Made by a program: the position numbers and the translations under genes
Shown here: positions 8,454 to 18,164 of the stretch, piece after piece
How the letters are laid out: each line of letters opens with the position of its first letter
Numbering within the stretch: position 1 is the stretch's first letter
Source of the DNA: Timaviella obliquedivisa GSE-PSE-MK23-08B
GTDB taxonomy: Bacteria; Cyanobacteriota; Cyanobacteriia; Elainellales; Elainellaceae
DNA length: 64,000 bases
Reading direction: 5' to 3'
Assembly (NCBI GenBank): GCA_019358855.1
Contig: JAHHII010000009.1
Location: 108,490 to 172,489, forward strand
The notes under the pieces: generated by a model
Database searches by the model: none
What the model saw: only the letters and a program-made list of their open reading frames with translations
What the model was told of the DNA's origin: nothing

Positions 8454-9655
8454 CGATTCAACGCCAGTACAGCCTTCCCAACTGTCAACTATTAATTGAG
8501 GGTTTGAGTCAAGATGGGGCTGATGGGAGCGGTCGTCCCCCTATTTCGGTGGTGACGCATGTGGAATGCCGTGTGGCAGGGCACGATCGCCCTCTAATTG
8601 GCGGTAAGGAGCTTTTAGAAAGCTTAGTTAAAGCAGTAAGTGCTTATGCCCAAGAATATTTAAGTGGTGTTCCTCATCTAGCGACCCATTCAAAGCATCG
8701 TGGCACTCCTAAATTGGTGCAGTTACAAAGAATTGACACCAACTTGCATCGCCTGATGGTTCAGCCTCAAATCGATAATCCGATTGGAAAGGATAAAGCG
8801 AGGCTGCATCAGATGCCGAGTACGCCTGCTACACAGCTTGATCTAACCACAGTGCAGCTTTTTGACATGGTTGAGGCTGTTGATCAGTTTTTTGCTGATG
8901 CCCAGACGTTGCCAGAACTTTCGTTGAATTTAACTCCCCTTTCAAAGCGGTTTGCAGCAGCGCAAGAACCGATCGCCAAGCGGGCATTACCTGCGGCTTT
9001 GGGGTTATCAAGCTTGACGGTAGCCGCGATCGCGCTCTTCTATGTGCCTAATCCACCTAACCGTCGTCCCCAGCCCATCGCGGCAAACCCTGCGCTGACT
9101 AATCCTCTTGCCTCTGCAACACCTAATCCTACGATTACCCCAGTTGCTTCACCCAGTTCAACGGTGGCTGTCAGCCCATCTGCTCGATCGGTCAGTCCGG
9201 CTAGTATTGTTGCGGCTAGTCCATTGCTTAGTCCATCGGTTAGCCCAGCCGCTGCTAACAGCACAGCGATCGCTAGCCCTAGCGGTTCTCAAGAAATTGA
9301 TGGAATTCTCAGCACTGCTCCTGAAATTACAGATCCAGGCAAGCTAGATTCAATTATTGTGGCGCTGCAATCTAAGTTATATGAAGGGTGGAACACCAAG
9401 CCCCCCCAAAGCTTTACCACGAACCTGGAATATCGGGTAGGTGTGGCTGAAAATGGCGAAATCTTGGGCTTTAAGTTTGCCAATGATGCAGCGCTCACCT
9501 ATGTCAAGGAAACACCCTTGCTTGACTTGCGCTATAACCCAACAGGAGCCACTCCTAGCCCCGTACCTGTGGCTCAGCTTCTAGTTATTTTCAGACCCGA
9601 TGGTATTTTAGAAATTAGTCCATGGCACAGTCCAACCCAAAACTCGTCACCCTAG
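8450..9655 (+). CDS. DUF4335 domain-containing membrane protein
   Basis: 401-aa DUF4335 protein, second gene of the coupled DUF3038-DUF4335 unit. The N-terminal part (about 1-170) is cytoplasmic and begins IQRQYSLPNCQLLIEGL. A single membrane segment is visible near 182-202 (PAALGLSSLTVAAIALFYV). It is followed by a Pro/Ser/Ala/Thr linker (about 203-280) and a C-terminal globular domain (about 285-395). The layout suggests a one-pass membrane anchor with the tail on the far side. The linker contains repeated SPS/ASP units. Function unknown. Confidence 0.85.
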   Translation: MTIQRQYSLPNCQLLIEGLSQDGADGSGRPPISVVTHVECRVAGHDRPLIGGKELLESLVKAVSAYAQEYLSGVPHLATHSKHRGTPKLVQLQRIDTNLHRLMVQPQIDNPIGKDKARLHQMPSTPATQLDLTTVQLFDMVEAVDQFFADAQTLPELSLNLTPLSKRFAAAQEPIAKRALPAALGLSSLTVAAIALFYVPNPPNRRPQPIAANPALTNPLASATPNPTITPVASPSSTVAVSPSARSVSPASIVAASPLLSPSVSPAAANSTAIASPSGSQEIDGILSTAPEITDPGKLDSIIVALQSKLYEGWNTKPPQSFTTNLEYRVGVAENGEILGFKFANDAALTYVKETPLLDLRYNPTGATPSPVPVAQLLVIFRPDGILEISPWHSPTQNSSP

Positions 9656-9675
9656 AGTTTGTGTAACTGATTAAG

Positions 9676-10365
9676 CTATAGGCACCTATATGCCTGCGGA
9701 CCTGCCCAAATGTTAGTCATGACTTGTCCATAAGTAATGGGGCGATCGTCTTCTGCTAGCTGGGTTTGACCATTGGTTTTAACCGTGTAAAAATTCCAAT
9801 GCGGATCACCCACCATCCCCGCTTGGAAGAGTACTTGTTCAGGATGAGTTTGGCTCCAGCCCATTAAAACTGCGTTGCTGTAGTTAATTCGCGAAGGGGC
9901 AAGCGTTTGAGTTTGATTAGTGCGGCTATCCCAAACTACGGCAAAGTCGGAGGCGACGCTGCTGCCAAAGATCGCCTCAAATTCCCTCGCAAGGAGGCGA
10001 TCGCCCGTTTCTGACCAAGCAATCGGAATGAGAACGGCGATCGTTCCTGCCTGTTCCGATTCACTTGTTCTGAAGGGAGAATCGGCAAATGGCGAAGATG
10101 CCATGATGGTTTGCAGGTTGCCTGTGCGCAAGTTTTCAAGAAATAAAGCACTGACGACTCGGCTTTGCGTAAAATGCGCAGCGGGCTGCACTTGTATCCG
10201 ACTGTATGCCGCATAATCTCTATTCGGCGAAAGGAGGGACTGGCTACGATAATAACCATAGTAACCCGGCGCAAAGCCGCCGCCGAGCGCAATGGAGGTG
10301 ACCCAGGTCCAGGGAATAGGATGAGGACTGTTGAGCGGATCGAGTTGCACAGACTGTATATTCAT
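9676..10365 (-). CDS. Hypothetical protein
   Basis: 229-aa protein that I do not recognise. A short Gly-rich hydrophobic segment (WVTSIALGGGFAPGYYGYY) lies near residues 20-40. The remainder is Thr/Ser/Gln-rich and beta-like, with short Trp-Asp stretches (FAVVWDSRTNQTQTL; QVLFQAGMVGDPHWNFYTV) that resemble beta-propeller blades; this is an impression, not a domain call. Convergent with the DUF4335 gene. Confidence 0.6.
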   Translation of the reverse strand: MNIQSVQLDPLNSPHPIPWTWVTSIALGGGFAPGYYGYYRSQSLLSPNRDYAAYSRIQVQPAAHFTQSRVVSALFLENLRTGNLQTIMASSPFADSPFRTSESEQAGTIAVLIPIAWSETGDRLLAREFEAIFGSSVASDFAVVWDSRTNQTQTLAPSRINYSNAVLMGWSQTHPEQVLFQAGMVGDPHWNFYTVKTNGQTQLAEDDRPITYGQVMTNIWAGPQAYRCL

Positions 10366-10746
10366 TCTACAAAAACACCCAGAGTGAAGAGCTTAGGGTC
10401 AGCAAGAAAGACAATATATTACGTAATCAATGAGATATTGAGCCAGTCTAAGCATTAAGAATCATGAACTGCGCCTTGAGTGAGTTTAGTTAGTCGAGTG
10501 ATGGTAAAGGGGGTTAGGAAAAAGTCTGTAGAGGATAAAGTGCCAGGCTCGTTATTCGGCCTGAACCTAATACTTCTAAGATTAAATGTTTCAAGATTAA
10601 ATAAATGAGGGCTGATATCCGAACTTGCAGAACCCTTCAATTCGCTGTATTTTTTCTAAAAATAACATTTTTCTAATAGCAAGCTTAAATGAGACAGCAT
10701 TAGATGAATCTTAATCTCACTTTCGAGGAACAACGAGGTCAAGTTC
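10366..10746. other. Intergenic region upstream of the OmpA-like gene
   Basis: 381 AT-rich bases between divergent genes. An ATTACGTAAT palindrome lies near 10424-10433 and several TAAGATTAAA-like motifs near 10575-10600. No confident promoter, RNA or gene. Confidence 0.35.
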
Positions 10747-11601
10747 ATGGTGAATCCAGTTACCCAGCCTTCTGAACGAGTCGAAAAACATGCCCGTAAA
10801 TCTGAAGTTAAGGGAGGATTTTTGCTGGTATTAATTTTTCGGCTCTTACTACTGGGGATCAGTGGTAGCCTTGCAGCCCTAGTAGGAATAGCGATCGCCC
10901 AGTTTTATCCAGATACTGCCCAAGAACCCCCGATCGTGGAGAAGGCGTTGCGTCAGTCCCAGAATTGGGTGAATCAACAAAAACAGGCACTATTTCCAGC
11001 GCCCCAGCCTTTAACCGCACCCTCTCCAGCCAGTCCGATCGCGCCCTCCCCGATCAATCAGTTGCCCCCACCCTCTGCTCCACTCTCAAAGGCTGACCGA
11101 GACAAGCTTCAGGCAGAACTAGCACAGCTTCAGGCGCAGCTTAAGGGATTAGGCGATCGCGCTGCTACTATAGAAACTCAGCTAGGAGAAACTCAGCTAG
11201 GCTCCTCGGCTACAACACCCCTTGGGCAAGCCTTGATAGTAACCTTGCCTAGCGATAGCCTATTTGATGCGACCCAAACTACTTTGCGCCCCGAAAGTCT
11301 TGCTCTTCTCGATAGCCTGATCAGCGATCTTCAGCGCTACCCAGGCGCTACTGTTCGGGTATTGGCGCATGTAGACGAGCAAGGTGCAGTTGCAGCCGAT
11401 CGCTCCCGTTCTTTTGAACAGGCAAAAGTTGTTAAGCAATATTTAAGTAGCAAGCTGGGCGAAAATTATCAGTGGGTGGCGATCGGCTACGGGCATAGCC
11501 GTCCTTTGGCAGGAAATAGCTCTCAAGGCGACTCCACGCGGATGTCTCAAGGAGATCGCCAACGAAACCGCCGCATTGAAATTGCGATCGATCCTCAATA
11601 A
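10747..11601 (+). CDS. OmpA-family membrane-anchored protein
   Basis: 284-aa inner-membrane-anchored protein with a periplasmic OmpA-like peptidoglycan-binding domain. A membrane segment lies at about 29-51 (FRLLLLGISGSLAALVGIAIA). A Pro/Ala/Ser linker spans about 80-112 and a short coiled coil about 115-150. The OmpA-like domain occupies about 165-284, with the typical LDSLISDLQRYP, ARVLAH-like and closing QRNRRIEIAI elements. This layout resembles MotB-like cell-wall anchors, but no MotA-like partner is nearby. A GAGGT element precedes the ATG. Confidence 0.82.
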   Translation: MVNPVTQPSERVEKHARKSEVKGGFLLVLIFRLLLLGISGSLAALVGIAIAQFYPDTAQEPPIVEKALRQSQNWVNQQKQALFPAPQPLTAPSPASPIAPSPINQLPPPSAPLSKADRDKLQAELAQLQAQLKGLGDRAATIETQLGETQLGSSATTPLGQALIVTLPSDSLFDATQTTLRPESLALLDSLISDLQRYPGATVRVLAHVDEQGAVAADRSRSFEQAKVVKQYLSSKLGENYQWVAIGYGHSRPLAGNSSQGDSTRMSQGDRQRNRRIEIAIDPQ

Positions 11602-11618
11602 AAGCGAGCTTGCCGAAG

Positions 11619-11688
11619 AACCTCTCCCCAACCCCTCTCCTAAAGAAAGGGGCTTTGAAGTAGAGAGGGGCTTTGAACAGGTTGATAC
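11619..11688. repeat. Dispersed CCCCTCTCC-type inverted repeat
   Basis: Intergenic palindromic repeat in which CCCCTCTC pairs with GAGAGGGG about 25 bases away, each followed by GGGGCTTTG-like copies. The same motif family (CCTTTAGGAGAGGG, CCCCTTCCCTAAG) lies inside the MITE at 57428-57589. Such C-rich/G-rich palindromes are common dispersed repeats in cyanobacterial genomes. It may also end transcription of the OmpA-like gene. Confidence 0.6.
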
Positions 11689-11741
11689 TTTTATGGGGTG
11701 ATGGCTAAATTGACCTTGAATTATAGTCTTTTAAGAAGTTG

Positions 11742-12761
11742 ATGAAAATTGTTTTTTTAGGAACGCCTCAATTTGCGGTGCCTACCCTAGAACGCCTGCT
11801 GAACTGCGATACCTTTGAAGTGGCAGCAGTCGTTACCCAACCCGATAAGCGGCGAGGTCGGGGCAATGACCTGATGCCCTCTCCGGTCAAAGGCGTTGCT
11901 GTGGCGCATCAAATTCCAGTGTGGCAGCCGCAGCGCATTAAAAAAGATATAGAAGTGCTGGAGTTATTACGAGCAGTGGGAGCAGATGCCTTTGTGGTAG
12001 TGGCATACGGGCAAATTCTCTCTCAAGAGATTCTGGATCTGCCGCGTCTGGGATGCATTAATGGGCACGGTTCCTTATTGCCCCAATATCGGGGGGCAGC
12101 ACCAATTCAGTGGTGTTTGTACCACGGCGAAACTGAAACCGGGATTACGACAATGCTAATGGATGCAGGCATGGATACAGGAGCAGCGCTGCTGAAAGCG
12201 GTCACCCCGATCGCCCTTTTCGACAATGCCCAAGATCTCGCCAAAACACTGGCTGTCGTCACCGCCGATCTCATGGTGGATACGCTGCTAAGACTCGACC
12301 AAGGCAGCATTCAACCCATTCCTCAAGATCATGAGCAAGCAACCTATGCGCCACTAATTCGTAAGGAAAACTACGGGCTAGATTGGACAAAAGCGGCGAT
12401 CGCGCTCCATAACCAGGTGCGAGGCTTTTATCCCAACTGCGTGACAACGTTTCGGAATCAATCCCTCAAAGTGACTGCAACAGTGCCACTCAATGGCGAT
12501 CGTGCTCTGCTACCGTCCGAACTTCAGCAATATGACGGGTCAGAGAATTTAGAGGCTGCACCAGGAACTGTGGTAGAGCTACTCAAAAACCAGGGTGCGA
12601 TTGTGCAAACCGGAGCAGGGAAGCTATTGTTGAAAGAAGTACAAATGGCAGGCAAGCGATTGCAATCGGGCTGGGACTTTATGAACGGCACTCGCTTGCA
12701 AGTCGGCGAAATATTAACAATAAATATAGATCAATTAGATCAACAAATTACGAAGGGCTGA
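11742..12761 (+). CDS. fmt: Methionyl-tRNA formyltransferase
   Basis: 339-aa enzyme that formylates initiator Met-tRNA using 10-formyl-tetrahydrofolate. The N-terminal formyltransferase domain begins [20 protein letters not shown] and carries the catalytic-region motif [18 protein letters not shown] and the downstream [16 protein letters not shown]. The C-terminal tRNA-binding domain (about 210-320) includes [10 protein letters not shown] and [14 protein letters not shown] codon lies directly upstream of the ATG at 11742; the ATG is the better start by family. The 3' end overlaps the convergent 12748-13110 gene by 14 bp. Confidence 0.96.
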   Translation: MKIVFLGTPQFAVPTLERLLNCDTFEVAAVVTQPDKRRGRGNDLMPSPVKGVAVAHQIPVWQPQRIKKDIEVLELLRAVGADAFVVVAYGQILSQEILDLPRLGCINGHGSLLPQYRGAAPIQWCLYHGETETGITTMLMDAGMDTGAALLKAVTPIALFDNAQDLAKTLAVVTADLMVDTLLRLDQGSIQPIPQDHEQATYAPLIRKENYGLDWTKAAIALHNQVRGFYPNCVTTFRNQSLKVTATVPLNGDRALLPSELQQYDGSENLEAAPGTVVELLKNQGAIVQTGAGKLLLKEVQMAGKRLQSGWDFMNGTRLQVGEILTINIDQLDQQITKG

Positions 12762-13110
12762 CAATTGAGCAAGCTGGAGGAAGCTCAGTCGAACCAAACA
12801 CAGGTGCCGGATCAAGCCCGGCAATTTGCTGAAATTGAGTTGAAGTAATGGTGCTGACAATAGGCTGATTTTCCCAAAGCTTCAGTTTGTCATGGACTTT
12901 CATCAAAAAACTGACCCCGCGTACCAACGGGATCGTCAACCAAGCATCGACCAAAGTTTCAATCAGCGCTAGCTCAATCAGAGGGCGAGGATATCTTTGC
13001 AAGAGTTCCTCTAAATAGCTGTCAAAACGCATCGCTTCGTCGCCGCCTAATTGATAGCTGCTAACGATATGCTTTACCCGTTGTCGGCTTAACTGTTCCC
13101 AGATTTCCAT
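12748..13110 (-). CDS. Conserved hypothetical protein
   Basis: 120-aa soluble protein without a named domain that I can identify. The first 80 residues are helical ([40 protein letters not shown]) and look like a small helical domain; the last 30 are Pro/Ser-rich and probably disordered. No membrane segment. It overlaps the end of fmt on the opposite strand. Confidence 0.65.
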   Translation of the reverse strand: MEIWEQLSRQRVKHIVSSYQLGGDEAMRFDSYLEELLQRYPRPLIELALIETLVDAWLTIPLVRGVSFLMKVHDKLKLWENQPIVSTITSTQFQQIAGLDPAPVFGSTELPPACSIVSPS

Positions 13111-13351
13111 TGAAACCTCAGTCCAACATTCTGTGAGAGGATAGGAGCCTAAGACAAATCACTAATGCTTGCATTAACTCACTTGAAAGATTACTGATAA
13201 AGCTACTTAAAAGAATATTTACAAGATTAGCGTACTAATTCGTGATCAAAGTATCTAACATTTCAAGACAGGTTTATAAATTTAATCTTAAATTTAATCT
13301 TAAAAAACCCTTAACTCAAATCGTGATGCTCTAGATAAAACTGCCAAATCT

Positions 13352-13669
13352 ATGACTGGAGAAGAATTACAGCAGCTTTTTTTAATCAAATGGGGACATT
13401 CTTATGATGTCCAAATTCGGCGCGTACAGCAGAAAATGTTGGTTCAGATTATGTGGAAATACCTGGAGCAAGCCTCTTTTCCCATGACTGAAGCAGAGTA
13501 CTTAGCCCATTTAGATACTGTAGCCAGCTACGTTAGCGCCTGGGGTGGAGACATTCAGGTGCAGCGCTTTATTGCCCAAACGCGCGATCGCCCTCGCCTC
13601 GGCAAAGCTGTCAGTATTCCCATAGACTTGGGCGCAAGAGCCTCAGAATGGCTGCTAGAAGAGTTTTAG
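13352..13669 (+). CDS. DUF3067 family protein
   Basis: 105-aa DUF3067 protein, a small soluble family of cyanobacteria and plastid-bearing eukaryotes. The N-terminus MTGEELQQLFLIKWGHSYDVQIRR-type segment and the C-terminal ALGxR-like GKAVSIPIDLGARASEWL match the family pattern. Function unknown. It is convergent with tatC, with a 24-bp gap. Confidence 0.85.
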   Translation: MTGEELQQLFLIKWGHSYDVQIRRVQQKMLVQIMWKYLEQASFPMTEAEYLAHLDTVASYVSAWGGDIQVQRFIAQTRDRPRLGKAVSIPIDLGARASEWLLEEF

Positions 13670-13693
13670 CGTCCAATGTTTTTAACGCCTAGC

Positions 13694-14506
13694 TTAACGC
13701 CCAATCATCTTTACCATGCCAATACCGCCAAAGTACAACCCCAGCACTGCTCCACCAAGCAAACTCTGAGTTACCGGATCAGTTGAAGGCGTTAGCACCG
13801 CTCCCAAAACAGCCGCCCCCAAAATTACATAGCGCCATCCCGATAACATTTGCTTAGATGAAACAATGCCAATTAAGCCCAATAAAAGCTGAATCACGGG
13901 AATCTGAAATGCCAGCCCTGTGCTAAATAGCAAGAGCAACACAAACTCAAAGTAGCGCTCGATCGACCAAAGCTGTTCTACAACCCCTTCGCCATAATTA
14001 ATAAAAAAGTTAAGCGCTGCCGGGATCAATAGAAAATAGGCAAATGCCAAGCCTCCAGCAAACAAAAACGTCGAGCCAAATACAATAGGCGCAATAAATC
14101 GCCGTTCCTTGCGAGTTAGTCCAGGCAGGACGAATTGCACAATTTGGTAAAGAATAAAGGGGCTAGCCACCAAAATTCCGCTATACCCTGCCACCTTAAT
14201 CGACACAAAGAAATATTCGCCCGGAGCCAGTTGCAAAAACTTGACTCCCTGCGCCGGAACCTCTAGGAGATGAACAATGGGATTAACGAAGGCAAAGCAG
14301 CCAACCACGCCTACAACGACCGCAATCAGGGCATAAAAAATCCGCTGTCGCAGTTCCTCTAGATGGTCAAACAACGACATCTCTACCTCGTCGGGTAGTT
14401 CGTTATCTGGCTCTGGCTCTGGCGCGATCGAGTTGCCGTTTGAAAGGGGGGCAGTGGTGCTTGCCACGGGTTGAGTAGCTGGCTCTAATTCTGAAGGTGC
14501 AGTCAT
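13694..14506 (-). CDS. tatC: Twin-arginine translocase subunit TatC
   Basis: 270-aa multi-pass membrane protein, the Tat signal-peptide receptor and core of the translocon in thylakoid and plasma membranes. After a Pro/Ser-rich N-terminal extension (about 1-40) the TatC motif [19 protein letters not shown] appears, followed by six hydrophobic helices. Other family marks are [17 protein letters not shown], the [12 protein letters not shown] loop and [28 protein letters not shown] (here [11 protein letters not shown]). No tatA/tatB gene lies nearby, which is usual for cyanobacteria with scattered tat genes. Confidence 0.96.
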   Translation of the reverse strand: MTAPSELEPATQPVASTTAPLSNGNSIAPEPEPDNELPDEVEMSLFDHLEELRQRIFYALIAVVVGVVGCFAFVNPIVHLLEVPAQGVKFLQLAPGEYFFVSIKVAGYSGILVASPFILYQIVQFVLPGLTRKERRFIAPIVFGSTFLFAGGLAFAYFLLIPAALNFFINYGEGVVEQLWSIERYFEFVLLLLFSTGLAFQIPVIQLLLGLIGIVSSKQMLSGWRYVILGAAVLGAVLTPSTDPVTQSLLGGAVLGLYFGGIGMVKMIGR

Positions 14507-14680
14507 TGGAGAGGGGACTATGGAGTTGCTGAATCTCTATTTTACAGAAGAGTTTAGAGCATTATCTTAAGGGCTGTCTCCCGGCATCATTGTAGGGATC
14601 GGAAACGAGAGATTTTACAGCTTTATTTTGACCCATCCAATTTCTGGGACTAAGTTCTAAGACTATTGTGATGCTGTTTT

Positions 14681-15820
14681 TTAGCCTTTAGCTTGCGATC
14701 GTCTGGCAACTCCATAGATACAACCAATAATTGCTACACCCACACTTAAACCTAAGCCACCGCTACCACTCCTCAAGCCTCCAGGAATCAACGTCATATA
14801 AAGCTCTGCAATCATAAGCCACAGCAGAGCGCCTGCTAAAGAGCCAATGATCAGACCTAGTAAAACCTGATGCAATGGAGTGGCTGAGTTTAATCTTCGC
14901 AATGTCCATCCACCGCAAATTCCGCTGACTGCTCCAGCTAACGCACCGTAGGAGAGAAATCTAAATATTGGAGATTGCAGTTGGTCTTCGGCATCCGCTG
15001 CTTCCAACCCAGTCATGAGCCAAGCAGCAAGAACTAACGCCATCAGCCACCAGGCTTTTTGAATAAAAATCTTGAAGCTGAGTGACTTTGCGTTACGTTG
15101 CGTTGGGAGCGAGATGCGAGCGGGCGATCGAGGAGGTCTAAATCCAGATGAGGGCTGATTTGAACCTTGATTGTTACGGTAGGGTTGCGGCGAAGCCGAT
15201 TGGGTTTGAGGCGGTTTGGATCTGAAGGGGAGGGGATCGACTGGCTCTTGTTGAGCATAAAGTTTAGGAATGAGGGCTTCTGATACTTTGTGGGTGGCGA
15301 TCGCATTGCAGCCAAACTGGTAGGCTTCGCGGTAAGTTCTGCCTGCGCCCAAGGCATCGTAAAAGCCCACGGCAAACTCAACTGCGGTGCGATCGCCAAT
15401 ATCTTGACTCATACCGACCACGTAAGGAATATGTTGACTAATTGCCCTGGCTTGCACCTCCGAAAAACAGGCATTTAAAACAACGCACTCAACTTGATTT
15501 TTGAAAAGCTTAAAGAGTTCCGCCAAAGCCTCTGTCGGAAATAAGTGAGTTTTCCCATCATCAGTTTCTACAGCCAATCCATCTAACCCGTAGCCATGTC
15601 CGCAGAAGTGAACAATTTGAGGCTCATTACGAAGCAAAGCCCGCCGAATATCTCGCTCTTTCACAGCCGATCGCTTCTTTAAATCAAAGTAATCGCGTTT
15701 CCTAGCCAAAATTAAGCTGTCATCAATTTCACGCTCTTCCTGATCCAACCGCAAACGGGCAGTATCGGTAGGATTCGCTGCCAAAATCAAGATTGTTTTT
15801 ACAGAGCTACGGGCGTGCAT
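14681..15820 (-). CDS. CHAT-domain protease with C-terminal membrane segments
   Basis: 379-aa protein with an N-terminal CHAT (caspase HetF-associated with TPR) domain, about residues 1-195. It has a caspase-like dyad: His75 in VHFCGHGYG and Cys118 in VVLNACFS. The opening KTILILAANPTDTARLRLDQE and the later VVGMSQDIGDRTAVEFAVGFYDAL are typical. A Pro/Ser/Gln linker (about 205-245) leads to three or four Gly-rich membrane segments (about 252-375). Predicted activity is a membrane-tethered cysteine protease; the substrate is unknown. It is divergent from the trypsin-FHA gene, with a MITE in between. Confidence 0.87.
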   Translation of the reverse strand: MHARSSVKTILILAANPTDTARLRLDQEEREIDDSLILARKRDYFDLKKRSAVKERDIRRALLRNEPQIVHFCGHGYGLDGLAVETDDGKTHLFPTEALAELFKLFKNQVECVVLNACFSEVQARAISQHIPYVVGMSQDIGDRTAVEFAVGFYDALGAGRTYREAYQFGCNAIATHKVSEALIPKLYAQQEPVDPLPFRSKPPQTQSASPQPYRNNQGSNQPSSGFRPPRSPARISLPTQRNAKSLSFKIFIQKAWWLMALVLAAWLMTGLEAADAEDQLQSPIFRFLSYGALAGAVSGICGGWTLRRLNSATPLHQVLLGLIIGSLAGALLWLMIAELYMTLIPGGLRSGSGGLGLSVGVAIIGCIYGVARRSQAKG

Positions 15821-15880
15821 TCGGCTTTTTGTGTCAGTAGGAAACAGAATTTTTGCAATACCTTGTGTTCAACCACCTTA

Positions 15881-16033
15881 GAGGTTGTCTGAGAAGTCTA
15901 GGTTGCTATCCAATCCGCCCCCTAAATCCCCCATTTTGGGGGACTTTGAAGAAGGAGTGGCTCGGAAGTCCTGCCCCAAAATGGGGGGTTGGGGGGCGAG
16001 TGTAAGAATCTTTGATACTTCTCAGACATCCTC
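15881..16033. mobile_element. 153-bp MITE with IS5-type ends and TTA target duplication
   Basis: Non-autonomous element with no coding potential. The left end begins GAGGTTGTCTGAGAAGT (15881-15897). The right end, read inward on the minus strand, begins GAGGATGTCTGAGAAGT (16033-16017). The 17-bp terminal inverted repeats differ at one base. TTA flanks both sides (15878-15880 and 16034-16036), consistent with a TNA target duplication. Inside is a second inverted repeat, 15916-15941 against 15973-15998, built on CCCCCATTTTGGGG. The ends closely match the IS end at 63880 (15 of 17 bases against the right end). Confidence 0.85.
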
Positions 16034-16407
16034 TTAGTATTTTGAATACATTGGAATACATTGACAGCCTTAAGAGAAGACTAAAGAACCTTAATCTCGC
16101 CAAATCCAGCGAGCATTGCTGATAGAAGCTTCTATTTGCTTATTCCTCATCCTATGGTCAGCAACTCTATGGAATCATCCTAGGATCTTTAAAATTTAGT
16201 TAACTTTTTAATTTTTGTCGCCTCGTCCGGATATTATGTCACTAGCCCAGAATATACAAGATTCTCTAAAGCAGATCTCCTAAATTTTAGATCTACATTA
16301 TTGATTAAAGATTGAACTGTTTTCTGAAGTGAAATTTGAATAACAACTCACTTCTAAATATCAGATTTAGGTTGATTTAATACTGCTCTAGCTTAGGAGA
16401 ATCGTAC
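16034..16407. other. Intergenic region upstream of the protease-FHA gene
   Basis: 374 AT-rich bases between the MITE and the protease-FHA start, containing TTGAATACATTGGAATACATTG direct-repeat-like sequence near 16042 (a GAATACATTG unit twice). It presumably holds the promoter of the protease-kinase unit, but no clear box is visible. Confidence 0.35.
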
Positions 16408-18108
16408 ATGCGCCGCCCCCTCGCTCTGTTCTCTATTACGCCAATTTTCTTCTTTGCTCAAATTCCTGGTCTTTCTAAAAACTCTCAGCTTGAGCCAAAT
16501 CAGCGCTTGACCATGTACTCCAAGCCCGCCGTGGTCAGAATCTTAGCGGGCTGCTTTGGTAGGTATAAATATGAAGGTGTCTCATATCCGTTTTTGTCTG
16601 GTGGAATAGGATCAGGGTATTTTGTAGATCCCAATGGTTACATCGTGACAAATGCGCACGTTGTTAACCTGGCAGAAGGAGGAGAAAAAGCTTGTAGAGA
16701 GCGGCTTTTTAACAATCTTGTTAAACGATTAACAACTGAGAATGACCTTTCTAACGTATCCCAGCTACGTAAGGAGAACATTAGAGAAAGTAGCACTTTG
16801 AGTGATTTTGTCTTCAGAAATGACGTTGTTCTCCCCAATAGTGAAATCTTCAAGTTTGAGGTGAAGGAACGTGGACTGCCTGTTGTAGACCCCGATCGCC
16901 AAGACATTGGTAAAGATGTTGCAGTCGTTAAAATTGAAGTTACTAATGCACCTGTTTTGAAGCTAGGTGATTCTACGACCGTTCAAATACAAGATCCTAT
17001 TGTTGTATTGGGTTATCCAGGTGCGGCTGATGTTACGTCTGTTCTCAGTGACAAGTCTTTTTCAGAGGCTTCTGCACTAGATGGTAAAGTAGCAAACTCC
17101 AATAAAACACTGCAAAACGGCTCTCCAGTATTGCAGCTTAATGTAACTGTGGCTCCTGGGAGTTCGGGGGGACCTGTCTTGAATCAGCAAGGCGAAGTCA
17201 TTGGCATGATTACCTTTGGCGGCAGCGGTTGGGACGAGGAAACTGGGTTTCCCTATGCAATTCCGACCAGCACCATTTTGGAATTTACGAGAAAGTCTGG
17301 TGCTGCTAACGAAGAAGGATCTACAGGACCTCTTTATCGAGAAGGGCTAGATCTGTACTGGAACCAGGACTATGAAGGCGCGAAGACAAAATTTGAGGCG
17401 GTGAAAGGACTATTTGAGCAGCATTCAGAAGTGGATAAGCTGGTTCAAGTTTCTGAGCAGAAGATTGCAGAACGTTGGAAGAGCAAGAGTTATATACCGT
17501 TACTGGCAGGTGTGGCGATCGCTTTGCTGGGGCTGCTGGGAGCCTACTTTATTGTTCGTCGCAGATCGACACCTGCCTTTGCAGGAGTTCCGGCAGATGA
17601 GCAAGATTTTGTCGATCGCTCCACAGAAGCAATAGAGAGACAACCTAGCCGTTCAGGTCAGGCAGCAACGCCCAACAACAGAACGGTTATGAGTTCGTTA
17701 GCACGAAGCAAAGATACTGTTCTTTCGGTTCAAGGGGCTATTTTGAAGTTGAAAAACCATGAGGGTCAAGTCCAACAGTTTGAACTCAGAGACAGCCAAC
17801 ATCGGTTGGGGCGCGATCGCCAGTGGGCAGACTTTAAAGTGCCTGAAACAGGTTGGGATGTTCTTTCAAAACGTCATGCAATTCTAAAGCGAGAGAACAA
17901 TAGCTACCGCATTTATGATGGCGATGGCGCTAGCTTTAGTACCAACGGCGTGCGGGTGAATGGAACGCGAGTTTCATTTGAAGGGTATTTGCTCAACAAC
18001 GAGGATCAGATTCAAATTGGTGAAGATTATAACCAAGTGACAGGCATCTTTCAGGCTGAAGACAGTAAGAGAACAGCGCCTCAACCTGGAAACAACTCTA
18101 GTTATTAA
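16408..18108 (+). CDS. Trypsin-like serine protease with transmembrane segment and FHA domain
   Basis: 566-aa protein in three parts. Residues 1-25 are a signal-like hydrophobic N-terminus. A trypsin/HtrA-like domain (about 40-295) has the triad His84 (IVTNAHVV), Asp170 (GKDVAVVKIE) and Ser253 (APGSSGGPV). After a short helical region a membrane segment lies at about 362-383 (YIPLLAGVAIALLGLLGAYF). Then comes an Arg-rich linker and an FHA domain (about 455-545: HRLGRDRQ, LSKRHAIL, STNGVRVNG). The protease should be outside the cytoplasm and the phosphothreonine-binding FHA inside. A TTAGGAGA site precedes the ATG. The Ser/Thr kinase gene follows after 56 bp, probably in the same operon. Confidence 0.9.
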   Translation: MRRPLALFSITPIFFFAQIPGLSKNSQLEPNQRLTMYSKPAVVRILAGCFGRYKYEGVSYPFLSGGIGSGYFVDPNGYIVTNAHVVNLAEGGEKACRERLFNNLVKRLTTENDLSNVSQLRKENIRESSTLSDFVFRNDVVLPNSEIFKFEVKERGLPVVDPDRQDIGKDVAVVKIEVTNAPVLKLGDSTTVQIQDPIVVLGYPGAADVTSVLSDKSFSEASALDGKVANSNKTLQNGSPVLQLNVTVAPGSSGGPVLNQQGEVIGMITFGGSGWDEETGFPYAIPTSTILEFTRKSGAANEEGSTGPLYREGLDLYWNQDYEGAKTKFEAVKGLFEQHSEVDKLVQVSEQKIAERWKSKSYIPLLAGVAIALLGLLGAYFIVRRRSTPAFAGVPADEQDFVDRSTEAIERQPSRSGQAATPNNRTVMSSLARSKDTVLSVQGAILKLKNHEGQVQQFELRDSQHRLGRDRQWADFKVPETGWDVLSKRHAILKRENNSYRIYDGDGASFSTNGVRVNGTRVSFEGYLLNNEDQIQIGEDYNQVTGIFQAEDSKRTAPQPGNNSSY

Positions 18109-18164
18109 GACGGTATCAAGACGGTTATAGTTAGGCTATTCATGCTTGGCGATCGCCCATATCT

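Noticed and set aside
10455..10640. 61-codon open frame on the minus strand
   Set aside because: Ser/Thr/Leu-rich without family pattern or ribosome-binding site, in AT-rich intergenic DNA.
15906..16103. 65-codon open frame on the minus strand
   Set aside because: It lies across the MITE and its palindrome; no coding signature.
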